Assembly (NCBI GenBank): GCA_003254905.1
Contig: QANU01053055.1
Location: 62,001-126,000 of the forward strand
Length of the DNA: 64,000 bases
Origin: Nissolia schottii
Lineage: Eukaryota; Streptophyta; Magnoliopsida; Fabales; Fabaceae
Direction of reading: 5' to 3'
Of this stretch, positions 12,150 through 23,790 are shown one piece after another. Below the pieces are notes generated by a model, which was not told the DNA's origin, ran no database searches, and worked only from the letters and a program-made list of their open reading frames with translations. Made by a program: the position numbers and the translations under genes. Positions within the stretch are counted from its first letter, which is position 1, and each line of letters opens with the position of its first letter.

Positions 12150-12418
12150 NNNNNNNNNNNNNNNNNNNNNNNNNNNNNNNNNNNNNNNNNNNNNNNNNNN
12201 NNNNNNNNNNNNNNNNNNNNNNNNNNNNNNNNNNNNNNNNNNNNNNNNNNNNNNNNNNNNNNNNNNNNNNNNNNNNNNNNNNNNNNNNNNNNNNNNNNNN
12301 NNNNNNNNNNNNNNNNNNNNNNNNNNNNNNNNNNNNNNNNNNNNNNNNNNNNNNNNNNNNNNNNNNNNNNNNNNNNNNNNNNNNNNNNNNNNNNNNNNNN
12401 NNNNNNNNNNNNNNNNNN
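12150..12418. other. Assembly gap (N run)
   Basis: 269 N. It lies between an (AT)n and an (ATT)n run, so it was probably caused by low-complexity sequence. Its true size is not known. Confidence 0.99.

Positions 12419-12484
<66 letters not shown>
12419..12484. repeat. (ATT)n microsatellite at gap edge
   Basis: About 22 ATT units directly after the gap. Confidence 0.95.
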
Positions 12485-13059
12485 GGTTATTACTGGATTT
12501 TGGTTTGAGTTGAAAGCTATTCGGCATGAATGTCGTCCCTTTACTATATCCATGTAAGACACCTGTTTGCAATTTTGGATTCAAGCTTAATTGTTGAAAA
12601 CTAAAATTCCCTGTATTTTATTATTATTGTGAACTCGTTATACTGACACTATAAACGGGATTGGAATTTTCATTTCTTTTTTGGCTTCAACTCTCATGAA
12701 TTCAGGTGGTATACACACACATATTCTTTTATATATATATAAGAGAATTAAAATATACCAAATTCTTGATTATATTAGTATTTATATTGTCGGATACTTT
12801 GGATACTCAGAGGATTTCAAGCGGTATAAGTTTTATATATGTGATTCCACAACTAGAACAATTTTGGAGACGAGTAATGCCTAGTTTCTCGAGGATATTG
12901 AGCTTGGGGGGAGAATAAAGTTAAGAGACGTTGTCTTTAAAAAAGAATTTATCTCAGGTTATTCCTGAAGAACAAACTCAACAACCTCAAGAACAAATGT
13001 CATTAAGGAAATACACTAAAGCAAGAAGAATTTATAGAGTCTAATGATTGTATCATTTT

Positions 13060-13320
13060 CAGTTGAAGGACCCTTTTAGGACAATAATGACATTAGTGGC
13101 ATGTTATGATCTTAAGGTACATTAGACGAATATAAAGATTGTGTTTCTCAATGGTGACATTGATGAGATGATTTACATGTTGTAATCAGAAAACTATGTG
13201 TAGAGAGATACAAAGAACATAGTTTGCAAATTAAAGAAATCCATCTATGTTATTCTTAAGCAAACCTTTATCAATGGTATTACAAATTTCATCAAGTCAT
13301 TATCTCATATTATTAAAGGA
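13060..13320 (+). pseudogene. copia RT remnant of nested element
   Basis: Broken translation keeps copia RT order: RTIMTLVACYDL, an IVFLNGDIDEMIYM block, then VCKLKKSIY. Several stops (for example in the VQPENF-type region) interrupt it. The YVDD region is not recognisable. Confidence 0.7.
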
Positions 13321-13589
13321 GACAAGCCTAGTCTCATTCAACGCCCTAAGAATGGTTTTAAAACTAAAAAAAATATACAAGTTTTCCTATGCTTCCACAA
13401 TAGGAATTCTAATATGTTCTTAAGTTTGTACACCTACCAGATATTGCATATATTCTTTTGAATGTTAGGCAAATATTTGAACAATTTGAATGGATCATCA
13501 GATAGTAGCCACAAGGTTATTACAATATCTTTATAGAACAAAACACTTCATGTTCACATACAGTAAATCGGATCAGTAGAGATCATTAA

Positions 13590-13980
13590 GGATTCAGACT
13601 TTGACTTTGATGGATGCTAAAATAGTCATAGATCCAATTTAGACTATATTTATATGCTTGGTTGAGAAGCTATTAAGAAGAGTGTTGAGCAGACACTCAT
13701 TGCTTTCTCTACCATTACAATTGGTTTAATAACTTGTTATGAGACATCCAATTATAAAAAATGATTGCGGACTTTTGTCATAAGGGCTTCAAATTATGGA
13801 TGAAATTGAAAAACAATTAAGTTGTATTATGACAATATTTTAGTAGTCTATAAAGAAAGAGTTTAGAGTGGTTAATTGTCTATAGAACATATTAGCAAAA
13901 ACTTCAAGGTTGCGGATCCGCTCACTTAGGAACTACCACCCAAGGTATTTCATGAGCATAATGCTCATATGGGTGTAATA
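13590..13980 (+). pseudogene. copia RNase H / C-terminal remnant of nested element
   Basis: Fragments match the C-terminal part of copia pol: TLIAFSTITIGL near 13695 (from the SSTEAE-type block) and ADPLT..LPPKVFHEH with AHMGV near 13910-13975. Stops are present throughout. Confidence 0.6.
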
Positions 13981-14415
13981 TCATTTTAATGATGTGCTGG
14001 ATTAGTGGGAGTATGCATTGAGATTCTCATTTTATGTTAGACAAACCTTGTGTTTAAGGATATTTTTTTGCAGAAATAAAGTATTCAGTTATTTTGTTTT
14101 CACTCTGAATTATTTTGATCTCATAAAGAATAAAGTTGGACAAGTTGGAAATAGACATGAGTGAGATCATTTTACATATAATTTGCATGTTACTCATCCA
14201 AACTTGATCTATGCCATCGAGTATATTAGTATGGTGATCATCATGGTCCAACTACGAATTTATTGTGACGAAAGCTATAGTAGTTCCATCATTGGTATAT
14301 GAGACGAACAAGATTATTAAAATAGTTAACGACAAATAACATTCAGGCGTGCACTTAAAGTTTTTTTTTTATATGATTATTTACAGATAATATATGTATA
14401 GCTCAAGTGGGAGAT

Positions 14416-14840
14416 TGTAAGGAAATTTGATTTCCTTGGTCTATTTTGTGGGATATATTGTGGGATATAAGTATGATCATATTGGCTATTTTATCATGAC
14501 TTATATATGGTGGTCTCGCTATTGTTTGAAATAAAAAATAATAAGTTTGGACTACTTTTGTTTTGGGCCCAAATGAGAATAAAAATCTATCATGCTATTT
14601 TTGCTTGGCCTTCTAGGATTTTATGGGAACTAACAACTAAGTATAAATAGATAATAAATGGTCTTAATCCCCAACACATCAAAATTGAAAAAGTAATGTC
14701 TTTCTCATCTGATGAACTGCACTAAAGCCTTGGTAGGGTAAGGAAGGTCAATAACCACATCACCAAACATCAATATCAATTCCTAAGGATTCAGGCACGC
14801 TTTTACATCTAGTCTATTTATTTTCGTAATAATTTAACAT
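14416..14840 (+). repeat. 3' LTR of nested copia element
   Basis: Starts TGTAAGGAAATT after a polypurine tract and contains a GTATAAATAG TATA word at about 14641. The end is placed near TTTAACA at 14839 but is not certain because the 5' copy is cut by the gap. Confidence 0.6.
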
Positions 14841-14879
14841 GGATGGTCTTGGGATAATAAGGAATTAAAGATTTTTAAC

Positions 14880-15750
14880 ATTGACAGTGTAAAAGATTTC
14901 AAGAAGTATGACTCCCGGCTGTTTTGTCTTATTCGTTGATCAGTTTTCTTCCTTCCTCGGAAAAAAAGACCTAAGGTCAGGAGGATAGTTCCCACCTACT
15001 TCTTGCTTGAGTTGAATCAGCCGAGAGTTCAAGCTTGGATCTTTCCCCTATCCGGTTGGTTCCAATATGTAACGTAGGGAAATCCTCAAACTCTTTATTA
15101 AACCCTCATCCTCCAGGACCGGTTATTGATTCAATCACAGCTTATACAACTCGCAACTCGGTAATGAGATTGTCGCCATCAGCCTGAGATCAGATCAAGG
15201 TTATCGAGATTCTCTTTCATTCCTTTTTGAGGATTTATCTAGGCTAAGCCAAAGAGAAGAGGTATCAACCGGGTTTAATAACTTCGGATGATAAATCATA
15301 TATATATATATATATAAATTTTACATCGGCCACATATTCTGTAGGTGTTGACCACCTTTATTCGTATAGTCTCGTCAAAGTAAAGTAGGGATGTGGGAAA
15401 AGAACTATGATAGTCAAGCATATTTATTGATTTGTCAGTATATGATTTATTGCTTAATTACACTGTCGGTGCATTTAAATTAAATTTTTATAATAATAAG
15501 ATTTAATAAGTTTGATTTGATGAAAATGATATAGTTTGTAAATTTAGTTAGCTAAATAGAGATAAAATAGTTTTTTTATATTAAAATGAAATCAATTCCA
15601 AGCAAATCCTTACAAAAATAATAGAATTTTTAGTGTAAGTAAATTGAATTTCCATAAATTTAAGAAATCAAATCAATTCACTTTTCTTAAAATACCAAAC
15701 ATAAAATTGATTTGAAAATTATTTCCCATCTTATATCATTCCAAACACAC
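14880..15750. other. Unclassified repeat-like DNA before caleosin 2
   Basis: 14890-15290 is less AT-rich than its surroundings and has no coding frame; it looks like part of a transposable element but I cannot assign a family. A short (TA)n run lies at 15299-15316. From about 15490 the AT-rich right arm of the inverted-repeat element begins. Confidence 0.4.
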
Positions 15751-15767
15751 CCACCTTATTTTCCATA

Positions 15768-15880
15768 ACAAGTCGCTTACTTCATCGTATCATGAAGGCA
15801 TAAATAAAGCTCTTCTTCGACTTTGCCGTTACATTATTCTCCCTCTCTATTTCTCTATTGGTTTATTGTTAGTTGCTCTC

Positions 15881-15940
<60 letters not shown>

Positions 15941-15966
15941 CTCTTAATTTGTAACCTATACCAACC
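15768..15966 (+). promoter_or_regulatory. Core promoter and 5' leader of caleosin gene 2
   Basis: CATAAATAAA at 15799-15808 (168 bp before the ATG) and the CTCTTCTTCG/TTTGCCGTTAC words match the caleosin 1 core promoter. A long (CT)n run (about 15884-15937, roughly 27 units) lies in the leader and is clearly longer than that of copy 1. All upstream conserved promoter DNA has been pushed about 4.1 kb away. Confidence 0.65.
15884..15937. repeat. (CT)n microsatellite in 5' leader
   Basis: About 27 CT units just before the start codon region of caleosin gene 2. Confidence 0.95.
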
Positions 15967-18958
15967 ATGGCTACCCAATCTTCTTCTTTTGTTGACAACA
16001 ACAATCAAGAGGGTATCTAAAAATATTGTCTCATCATTTGAGTTTTGTTTCTTAATTTTTATTTTTATTTTTTACTGTTTTACTTAGAGCTGATGTTTCT
16101 ATCACACACATATGTATTTATTTATACAGGAAGAGTTGATGATGAGAACGTTCTGAAAAAGCATGTTGCATTCTTTGATCGGAACCATGACGGCATCGTT
16201 TATCCATGGGAGACATTCCAAGGTTCTCTTTCTTTATATTTTTTCACCTTTCCTAATTAATTTCCTCAAGTTAAAATAATTTTTTATGATTTTAAATTAC
16301 AGATTTTTCGAAGAAATTTATGATCGCATGTTGCTATAATTAAAATTGCAATATTAATTGCATCTGCATGCATTATTTTGTATTTTTGTGTATTGCAATT
16401 AAATTTGTGATTGTAAGCATATCTGTGTGAATATGATTTTTTTTTTGTTAAAATTACAGAAATAAAACTCAAAATCTCAAAATAATATACTCACTTCGTC
16501 CCTGTTTTATTAATCACTTTAGGAAAGAAAAAAAAAATTTGCTCCAAAATGTGTCATTATGATTTTTATATGCAACATTCATTACTAGAGTGCCAAATAC
16601 TGATAACTAAGATCTCCAAAATTGCGATTTTGGGACATATTTCACACCACACCACACCACAACTTGAATTTTGCTTATAGAACAGGAGATTGAAACAACG
16701 AAAAAAAGAAAGAATACTGCAAGTGAATTGTAGTATTTTTTTTTCCCTTCATTTATCGTGTGATGATATTATTTTTGCAGGATTTCGTGCCATCGGTTGT
16801 GGGATTATGTTGTCCATCGTCAGTGCTATTTTTATCAATTTTGGTCTCAGCCGAAATACCCGCCCGGTTATTTTTCTTTCCTTCCTTCACAAGATTCGTT
16901 CATTTCTTATTCATGTGGTTACTCAGCATGTTATCATGATGAAAAGAAAAGATATAAGATATTAAAAAAAATTCATCATCATTAGGATTGATATTGGAGT
17001 GAGTTTTAGATAATATATAAGATGTCTTAAATTTAAATTTCATTAAATATAATTTATGAAATAAAAAAAGTTATTATTATGATTATTTATAGAGTTCACG
17101 CAATTGTAATTTTAACAAGGGATGATTCTTTTACCAACCTCCAAAGAAATCACACGATGTCCCTTCATATATTCTTTGTCGGAACAGGAAGTCAAGGACA
17201 TATTTTATGGTGAAAATATTATGGGGAATGTTACAAGTATCAATGTAGAGCAAAGAATGTTTTTTGAATTGGTGGTGAAAAAAATACATGTAGTGAGGCT
17301 TACACAGAAGCTATCGAGTGAAACAGAATGAACTGAAAAGTAGAATAGGTTAGTTGACAAATAGAATAGGCTAGCTGACGAAAAAAACTGAAGAAAATGA
17401 CCTCTTTTATACGGTTGAAAATAACTACAATAACTTTTCAATAACATGTGTACAATTATCTCACAAAAGCATGAGTTTTATTATACTAATTTTCTCTTTT
17501 CATGATGTAACTCGTGTTTTTGTGAGAGAATTGTCCACTTGTTATAAAAGTTGTTGTACATATAACATTCTTAAAATATTATTTGATGAACGGAAATGTT
17601 TTAGCTTTTGGATTAAGATCCTACGAAAATAACTATGTCACCAACTTTATTAACATGTCATATAAATGAATGGTGAAAGATTAAGCATAAATTTATTTTA
17701 AATTTAAAAAAGAGAGAATCTTGATGCTTAGTCATTTTATTCGTATAAACAGAATGACTTACGTTAAAATTTAGATATATCTTATTTTATTATTAAGTAA
17801 TTTGTAAGTTTCTATATTGCCTTTGTAAAATTGATAGTTTGCAATAACACTAGACTAATTTAATTATCAAAATTTCACTTTTGATGTAAGAGTAAAGGCA
17901 CACTATGATGTTATGTTTGCTGACAAGATATATTAGCCTGATGATGGTGCAGGGTAAGTTTCCTTCTATTTTGTTTCCAATTGAAGTTAAAAACATCCAT
18001 AGAGCCAAACATGGAAGTGACTCTGGTGTCTATGATGACCAAGGAAGGTAAATAGATGTTTTATTCATGCCATATTTTGTTTTTTGTAATAACATTTTTT
18101 CAGGAAAGAAAGGTATAAAATAAAAGCTATGGCTAACAAGTTTCTATAAGAAAAGGAAATTTCGGATGTGAATATGAATATCATAACTTGTAAATCGCAT
18201 AAATTATTTCATGACATAACGTAAAATACAACTTATTTTCTTACACAAGCCTATGTCTTTTTAGGTTCGTTCCTTCAAAATTTGAAGAAATTTTCAGCAA
18301 GCATGCGCGGAAACACCCAAATGCTTTAACCTCCGATGAATTGAAGGAGATGCTAAAGGCAAACAGGGCTCCTAAGGATTACAAAGGATGGTGAGTTATT
18401 AACAGTTTGTCATATTTACGAAAATATTTTCATTAAAAGCTTGATTTTTATCCATTGTGGTCAAATATTTAAATTTGCATGATTTTTAAAGGAGTGAGAG
18501 AGAAGGTGTTGTCATTTATACTAAAAGCTTATTGTTATGTACTAATAATGTAATTTTTGTTTACAATGTCGTTCAATCAAATATTGTGACAAAAGTAAAA
18601 TCAATTGACTTTCTCACTTACTATTTAAAAAGTTGTGTATATGAAATGATTTAATTAGATGATAATGTCAGTGTTTAATAATTAAACTCTTATATTAGTG
18701 AAATAAGATTTGATTGGATGAGATTGTAAAATTGATAAAAACTAAACTCTTTTAGTAATGTTGATTATTTAGACAAGTATATGAATCTCAATGTGCTATT
18801 TGATCGTCAGGCTTGCTAGCTACACAGAGTGGAAGATTCTATATGTTCTTTGCAAAGACAAGAATGGTTTGCTGCACAAGGAAACTGTTCGAGCCGTTTA
18901 TGATGGGAGTCTGTTTGAACGAATGGAAAAGGAACACTCAGAAAAGAAAAATAAATAA
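15967..18958 (+). CDS. Caleosin / seed-type peroxygenase, copy 2
   Basis: Six exons with the same phases as copy 1: 15967-16012, 16130-16222, 16781-16866, 17953-18047, 18265-18390, 18811-18958; 197 residues. The EF-hand loop is at residues 32-43 ([12 protein letters not shown]) and the candidate haem His are 27 and 95, again 68 apart. The proline knot is kept (P75, P79, P84). Exons 3, 4, 5 and 6 have lengths identical to copy 1; exon 2 is six codons shorter, so the segment after the first splice differs. A Cys replaces the exon 6 Gly of copy 1 (VLCKDKNG versus VLGKEKNG). The tail is EKKNK. All motifs are present, so the protein is probably functional; its expression may be altered by the split promoter. 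Confidence 0.93.
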
Positions 18959-20820
18959 ATAAACATTCATGTGACTTAGGTTTGCATATGCATGCTTCTT
19001 TGTGAATTTCTTATATATAGTGCTCTCCAAGAATGTTATCTATAGATTGTCAATTTTTAATAGTCCTATGTGTCGGTGTGAACGAATGTGGATTTATTTT
19101 ATTTTATGTGGAATTACATGTGGATCTTATTCTTGGATGACTTGCGGAAAGGTAATGATCTCATTTGGTCCATTAGCTTCCATCTAAAAGAAATGAACAG
19201 CGTTAAAAGAGCAAAACCTTTAATTGGAAGAATATTGAAGGAAAACGAAATAGACCTTCTTTTATTCTTATCCCATGCAAGTTTTTTAAAATCTTGATTT
19301 AAATGTTAAAATCTTACAATTTTATGATTTTGAGGAGATCATTCAATCTCAAACTATTAGTTGGATTAAATGATCCTACAATTTAAATTGTGTTACGATT
19401 TCACGTTTTACATTTTTATTTTACTCTTCTAATATTGTCACGATTTTAATAATCCTGTTCCTATGTACGGCTAACATGGGAACGTCTCTACAAACATAAA
19501 AAAAAAAAAGGTCAATTGATTGAAAATATATTTGATTTCGTAACTCAAATATATTTTAGAAGAGTTCTAGTGTTCAAACACGCGTTATGCACCGGTAAAT
19601 ACTTCTATTAAATTATTTAACACTTTTTATTGTTGCATTTTATGTTAACATCAAACATAATAAAAAATGAACATTACAGTACTCCGTCTAAAATCTTAAT
19701 ACAACACCACAATCCAGTGACTGAACCGCCCAAACATTTTTAAATAATAAATCATACTATCAATGATTTCGATGCATAAAACTTATAAGACGAGGAGAGC
19801 CATCATTTTTGTTGAGTGACAAGACGTATGTGCATGAAGTAGGGAATTATAAGGAAGCGGAAGAAAGAAATTATTTGGTTGATGCATTCACCAAATGTGT
19901 TTCATTTATAGACTTTTCTAATTTCCTTTTGGTGAAGGGACGAATTTAGTTTGGATTGAGACGAAAATCAATAAACTGTTTTTGACGTACAATATAGAAA
20001 ACATATTATCTTAGTATATTCTAATATCTTATAAAAAAAACCATATTATAATATATTACAAGCATCAATTAATTTTTAAAGCACAAATTACAATCATAGT
20101 TCGTGTAATACTTCTTAAGTTCATATACGTCCCTAAGTTTTAAACTACCTGTCTATTTTTAATTTTTTTTAATTTAAAATTTTAAAATATCTATTTCATT
20201 CATATTTCAAGATAACATTAAATAAAGATAATTTTGTCGATCCAGATTTTATTTAATACACATTCATTCATTCATGGGCTCTAATAATTTTTAAGAGTTT
20301 TAATTACTATTCATTGATAATATAAAACATTTTTTAAAAATTGTCATGCAATTAAATTTTAATACATAATAAAAATAAAAGTCACATTTTAAAAATAATT
20401 TAATTAAATTACAGTATAAAAATTATACTAACATAATAAACTTTTATCTATACAAGAACTTCTCATTTTTATGTAAGGGTGAATCTCAACACCAACTCCT
20501 AACACACCAATTCAAGCCTTACCATCTCTTTTAACCATTAAATTGGTTCCACACAAATATGAACTCTAAGGTTGTCAAACTCGAGAGTTTAAGTAAACTC
20601 ATGAAAACTCAGCAAACTTGAATCGTAAACTCATAAGAATTTACGTATTAATTTATCACATTAAAATATATAATTTATCAATATATTATATTAGATCATG
20701 AAATAATAAAATTTAATAAATTTAGTTATAAAAATTATCATAAATAAATAAATTAAGTAGCATAATTAAAAAATCACCCATTAATTGATTAACAAACAAG
20801 AAAAATAAATGAAGAGGAAA
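18959..20820. other. Intergenic AT-rich region
   Basis: 3' flank of caleosin 2 followed by AT-rich DNA. No gene, RNA or repeat family recognised. Small frames at 19002-19297 are unsupported. Confidence 0.5.
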
Positions 20821-20943
20821 AAAAAAAAAAGTACTCGCGAGCCGTGATTGATGATGAAGTTCTGGCAATGGTCAATCCTCTTCACATCACTTAGTTAAAC
20901 CACGGCGGAGATGTTGGCATAGCCCTTGGCCTCGCCTCCTCCC

Positions 20944-21149
20944 TGATACACACAGGAGGGAGAATTAGTTGGAAATAAGCTGTTATAACTGACTGAGGGG
21001 CAGTTAGGGGTTGGGCTCAGCCATATAAACTGAGTTGTGTAACAGAATTCAGTAGGCATTATTGATAGTAAAGTTCTCTATCTCCCATACTCTCATCCTC
21101 TCTGTGATTTCTATCCATCTCTTCCCTCATTCTCTCTTCTTGCTTAACA
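20944..21149 (+). repeat. 5' LTR of gypsy element
   Basis: Begins TGATACACACAGGAGGG and ends TGCTTAACA. It contains a CATATAAACTGAG TATA-like word at about 21023 and a pyrimidine-rich leader. No second copy lies in the window, so the 5' limit is inferred from TG and from the family style. Confidence 0.6.
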
Positions 21150-21150
21150 T

Positions 21151-21162
21151 TGGTATCAGAGC
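21151..21162 (+). other. Primer-binding site
   Basis: TGGTATCAGAGC, two bases from the LTR end; this is the standard initiator-Met tRNA complement. Confidence 0.9.
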
Positions 21163-21172
21163 TAACGATCCA

Positions 21173-22512
21173 TGGCGGAATCCACGCGTTTTCAGACGGC
21201 AATGCGCGAATCGGAGGAACGAATCATGGCTGCAATCGATCCGCAGTTGTGTGCACTGGAGCAAAACTGTGAGATGCAGCTCTCGCAGTTCGACAGCATC
21301 CACGAAACGCTGCGGGGGTTAGGGTTGCAGCTGGCTGAGCTCGGAATCGCGTGACGGCAGCGCGGCGGCAGCGAGGGCGACTATCGAGCGCGCGGCGGCG
21401 ACGAAGGGGAGTATCGCGTGCCGACGCGACTGACACAGTTGGAATTTCCAAGATTTGCTCGAGACGACGTCGGACTCTGGATCGCACAGTGCGATCGCTT
21501 CTTTGCGCTCGACGCGACGCCGGAAGGGGAAAAAGTCACCGTTGCCAGCATCGCCCTCGACGAGGGATCCTTTCGTTGGTTCCAGGCGCTGGAACAGGGA
21601 CGCGGCGACCGCATTACTTGGCACGAGTTTGCGGAGGCCATACAGATCCGATTCGGAGCGGAGTTTGATTCACCGATGGAAGAACTTAAGCGGCTGGCTC
21701 AGACAGGGAGCCTTGACGAATACCAGGAGAAGTTCGATAAACTGGTTTGCCGCACGGATCTAACAGAGGCGCAGAGGCTGCAGTGCTTCATCGGCGGCTT
21801 GAATGCGGAGCTTAGCAATGGTGTTAAACTCTTTGCACCACGCTCTCTGTTGGAAGCCACAAGAATAGCCAAGCTGCAGGAGAGGAGTTTTGCCTTGCTC
21901 CAGAAGCCATGGGGTAGTACCTTTCGGAGCACTTTGAGCGGGTGGCCCGAGAGGAAGAGCTTCCAATCCGTTACAGAGAGAAGGCTCGACAAGCCTGAGA
22001 GAAAGACCGGGGATGACGAGCAGAAGAGTATACTCGGTAAGCCTAACTACACGTTTCAGCGAAAGCTGTCCCCCAAGGAAATAGATGAGCATAGGGCCAA
22101 GAACCTTTGTTTCTTTTGCCACGAAAAATATGGCGTTGGCCATGACTGCCCCCAGCGGAAGAAACTTCAGGTTTTTCTTATGGAGGTAGGGGATGAGGAG
22201 GACCAGGGTGGTGATAGGGAGAGTATAGGCAGTGAGGGGATGGAAGGGGAGACCGAGGCAAGCCCGACTGTCTCACTGAATGCCATCCATGGTGACTCGG
22301 TATATCCCATGATGAGGCTACGGGGGTGGTTTGGCAAGAGACAAATTTTTGTACTCATTGATACTGGGAGCTCACATAACTTTGTGAGTCAGGATCTGTG
22401 CAAAGGGGGTGGTGCGCTACTGCAGCCAATAGCTCCGGTGAGGATCACGGTTGCCGATGGAGGAGTAATTCAGGGCGTAGGATGCTGTGACAATTTCAAG
22501 TGGCGGATGCAA
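21173..22512 (+). pseudogene. gypsy gag-protease fragment
   Basis: The start at 21172 opens a frame of 60 codons that stops at 21352. The main frame continues from about 21418 in another phase, so there is one frameshift. The main frame shows a Retrotrans_gag domain (FPRFARDDVGLWIAQCDRFF; FAEAIQIRFG; LDEYQEKFDKL), a zinc knuckle (CFFCHEKYGVGHDC at about 22109) and a retropepsin active site (LIDTGSSHNFV at about 22354). The protease ends after CCDNFKWRMQ; downstream residues (CCCCGCC) are foreign. The rest of pol is lost. Confidence 0.85.
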
Positions 22513-23565
22513 GTAGGCCTTTGCTGTTGTTGTTGCGGCTGCTGTGTTTCTGCAATGAGATGCCGTTAGATCTGATTTTTCTTCCTTGCTCTGAAGCTTT
22601 CTTGCAATGGTGATTTTGCCGCGCGTGTTCCGCCGAGGAGAACACGGTTCACCTTCTGAAGCGGTTCTTTGCGCGGAGCACAGGTTGTGTGATGGATTAG
22701 GTGATTTCCGTTATGCTATGTTTTTGGTAATTCTGTTTTGGTAGTTTTGGCATATCTAGTGACATGGAAACTATCATTTGTTCTTCACTGATTGCTGTGC
22801 AACTTTGGTTATTGGAATGGTGATTACAAGCAAACAAATGGCTATGTTTTTGGATTCTTGTTGAGAATGCGCACAAGATGTTTGACAAATTGCCTCAATA
22901 GATGGGGGTAACATTTCATTTGTGTGGACATAGTTTGGTTCATATTCTGATTTCTTGCCATGACGATTTTGCTTTTGAACATGTCTCTGATTTGAATAAT
23001 CTGTTGTGATTTAAGCATTGGATGGTGAAATGTTGTTGGTAAACATCATGAAGATGTTTTTGGTGTTATTGGATTCTTGTGGACAATTTAGGTGTGCTTC
23101 AAACTTTAGATGGTGGCTTTTGTTTCTGGCTTTGATTCCGCTTTGTTAGCCTACAAATTTTCAGGTTTTGTTAGCCTTGTGTGGCTTTGATTCTGATTTG
23201 ATTAGCCTTATGGCTTGCATTTGCTCTTATCTTGGGTGGTTAAGCGTTGAAATTCAGCTTCTGCTCTTGATAATTGAGCCTTGTTTGCTTCTGCCGAGTG
23301 GGTGGTTAAGCAGTTCCCGTGTTGGGACCATTTGCAACCGGTGCCGTTGAGACGTTGGAGGAAGGTCGAAGGGGCTTCAGTGAAAGTCGAAGACAAGAAG
23401 GTCGAAGGGGCTTCAGTGAAAGTCGAAGACTTCCAGGAACTAGGAACTTCGGTGGTTGCTGGTGATTTTCAATCATTTTCTTAGCATTGTGTTGCTTTTT
23501 GATTTTAACATGTATTGTTGTTTCCAAGCTGGACATGTTAGTGCACATGGTCCAGCTTGCGGGGA
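22513..23565 (+). other. Unclassified internal part of an LTR element
   Basis: After the abrupt end of the gypsy protease the sequence changes character, with many TTG-rich stretches and no long frame. A short direct repeat (GGTCGAAGGGGCTTCAGTGA at 23365 and again at 23400) lies near the end. It leads into a purine-rich GCGGGGAGG and an LTR-like start, so it is probably the decayed 3' half of another LTR element. Confidence 0.4.
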
Positions 23566-23566
23566 G

Positions 23567-23790
23567 GTATTAAAATATATAGATGATATAGCTAATCGTT
23601 GTTATGGTAATGAGTTAGTTAGGATTAACTAGTAGATTAGCTAATGGATTGTTGTCATTATAAGCCTATATATAGGCTACATCACTTGTAATTCAACACA
23701 CTTTCTCATTCAATCAATTTCATTTTAGCACATTCAGCCTCAATTCTCTCTTTTCTCTCTTTGATACCATGAATTTCAACACTAAGTATG
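23567..23790 (+). repeat. LTR-like segment (3' LTR of a second element)
   Basis: Follows GCTTGCGGGGAGG, which resembles a polypurine tract, and opens TATTAAAATATATAGATGAT. It contains a TATATATAGGC TATA word and a pyrimidine-rich leader, as LTRs do. No partner copy is present, so the limits are approximate. Confidence 0.5.

Larger units (their letters stand above)
12072..14840 (+). mobile_element. Dead Ty1/copia element (second family), gap in 5' LTR
   Basis: Both ends carry the same LTR start: about 12078 (AAAGAAATTGATTTCCTC, CTATTTTATGGGATATAT) and 14416 (TGTAAGGAAATTTGATTTCC, CTATTTTGTGGGATATAT). The polypurine tract AAGTGGGAGA at 14405-14414 precedes the 3' LTR. Between them are broken RT and RNase H segments. 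The 5' LTR is interrupted by N at 12150-12418, and the outer 3' end is approximate. Confidence 0.75.
11610..15750. mobile_element. Inverted-repeat element with nested copia, inside the caleosin 2 promoter
   Basis: The stretch 11660-11740 (TGTTTGGAATTATATATATA, then AAGATGG and later TTATTATGTTTAAAATTT) reads as the imperfect reverse complement of 15670-15745 (ends TTATATCATTCCAAACA). These look like the two arms of a TIR element or large MITE, later split by a copia insertion (12072-about 14840) and other DNA. The class of the outer element is unknown. Confidence 0.5.
20944..22512 (+). mobile_element. Truncated Ty3/gypsy element (LTR, PBS, gag, part of protease)
   Basis: An LTR end (20944-21149, TG..CA) is followed by a perfect primer-binding core and a gag-protease frame. 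The element breaks off inside the protease at about 22512; RT, RNase H, integrase and the matching 3' LTR are missing. It is GC-richer than its surroundings. Confidence 0.8.

Noticed and set aside
12072-12562. Open frames on both strands across the N run
   Set aside because: They exist only because N and ATT repeats contain no stop codons.
20825-20943. GC-rich patch before the gypsy LTR, possible gene fragment
   Set aside because: Short, with a stop in the best frame; no family recognised.
21224-21641. Arg/Ala-rich minus-strand frames
   Set aside because: Shadows of the GC-rich gypsy gag on the other strand.
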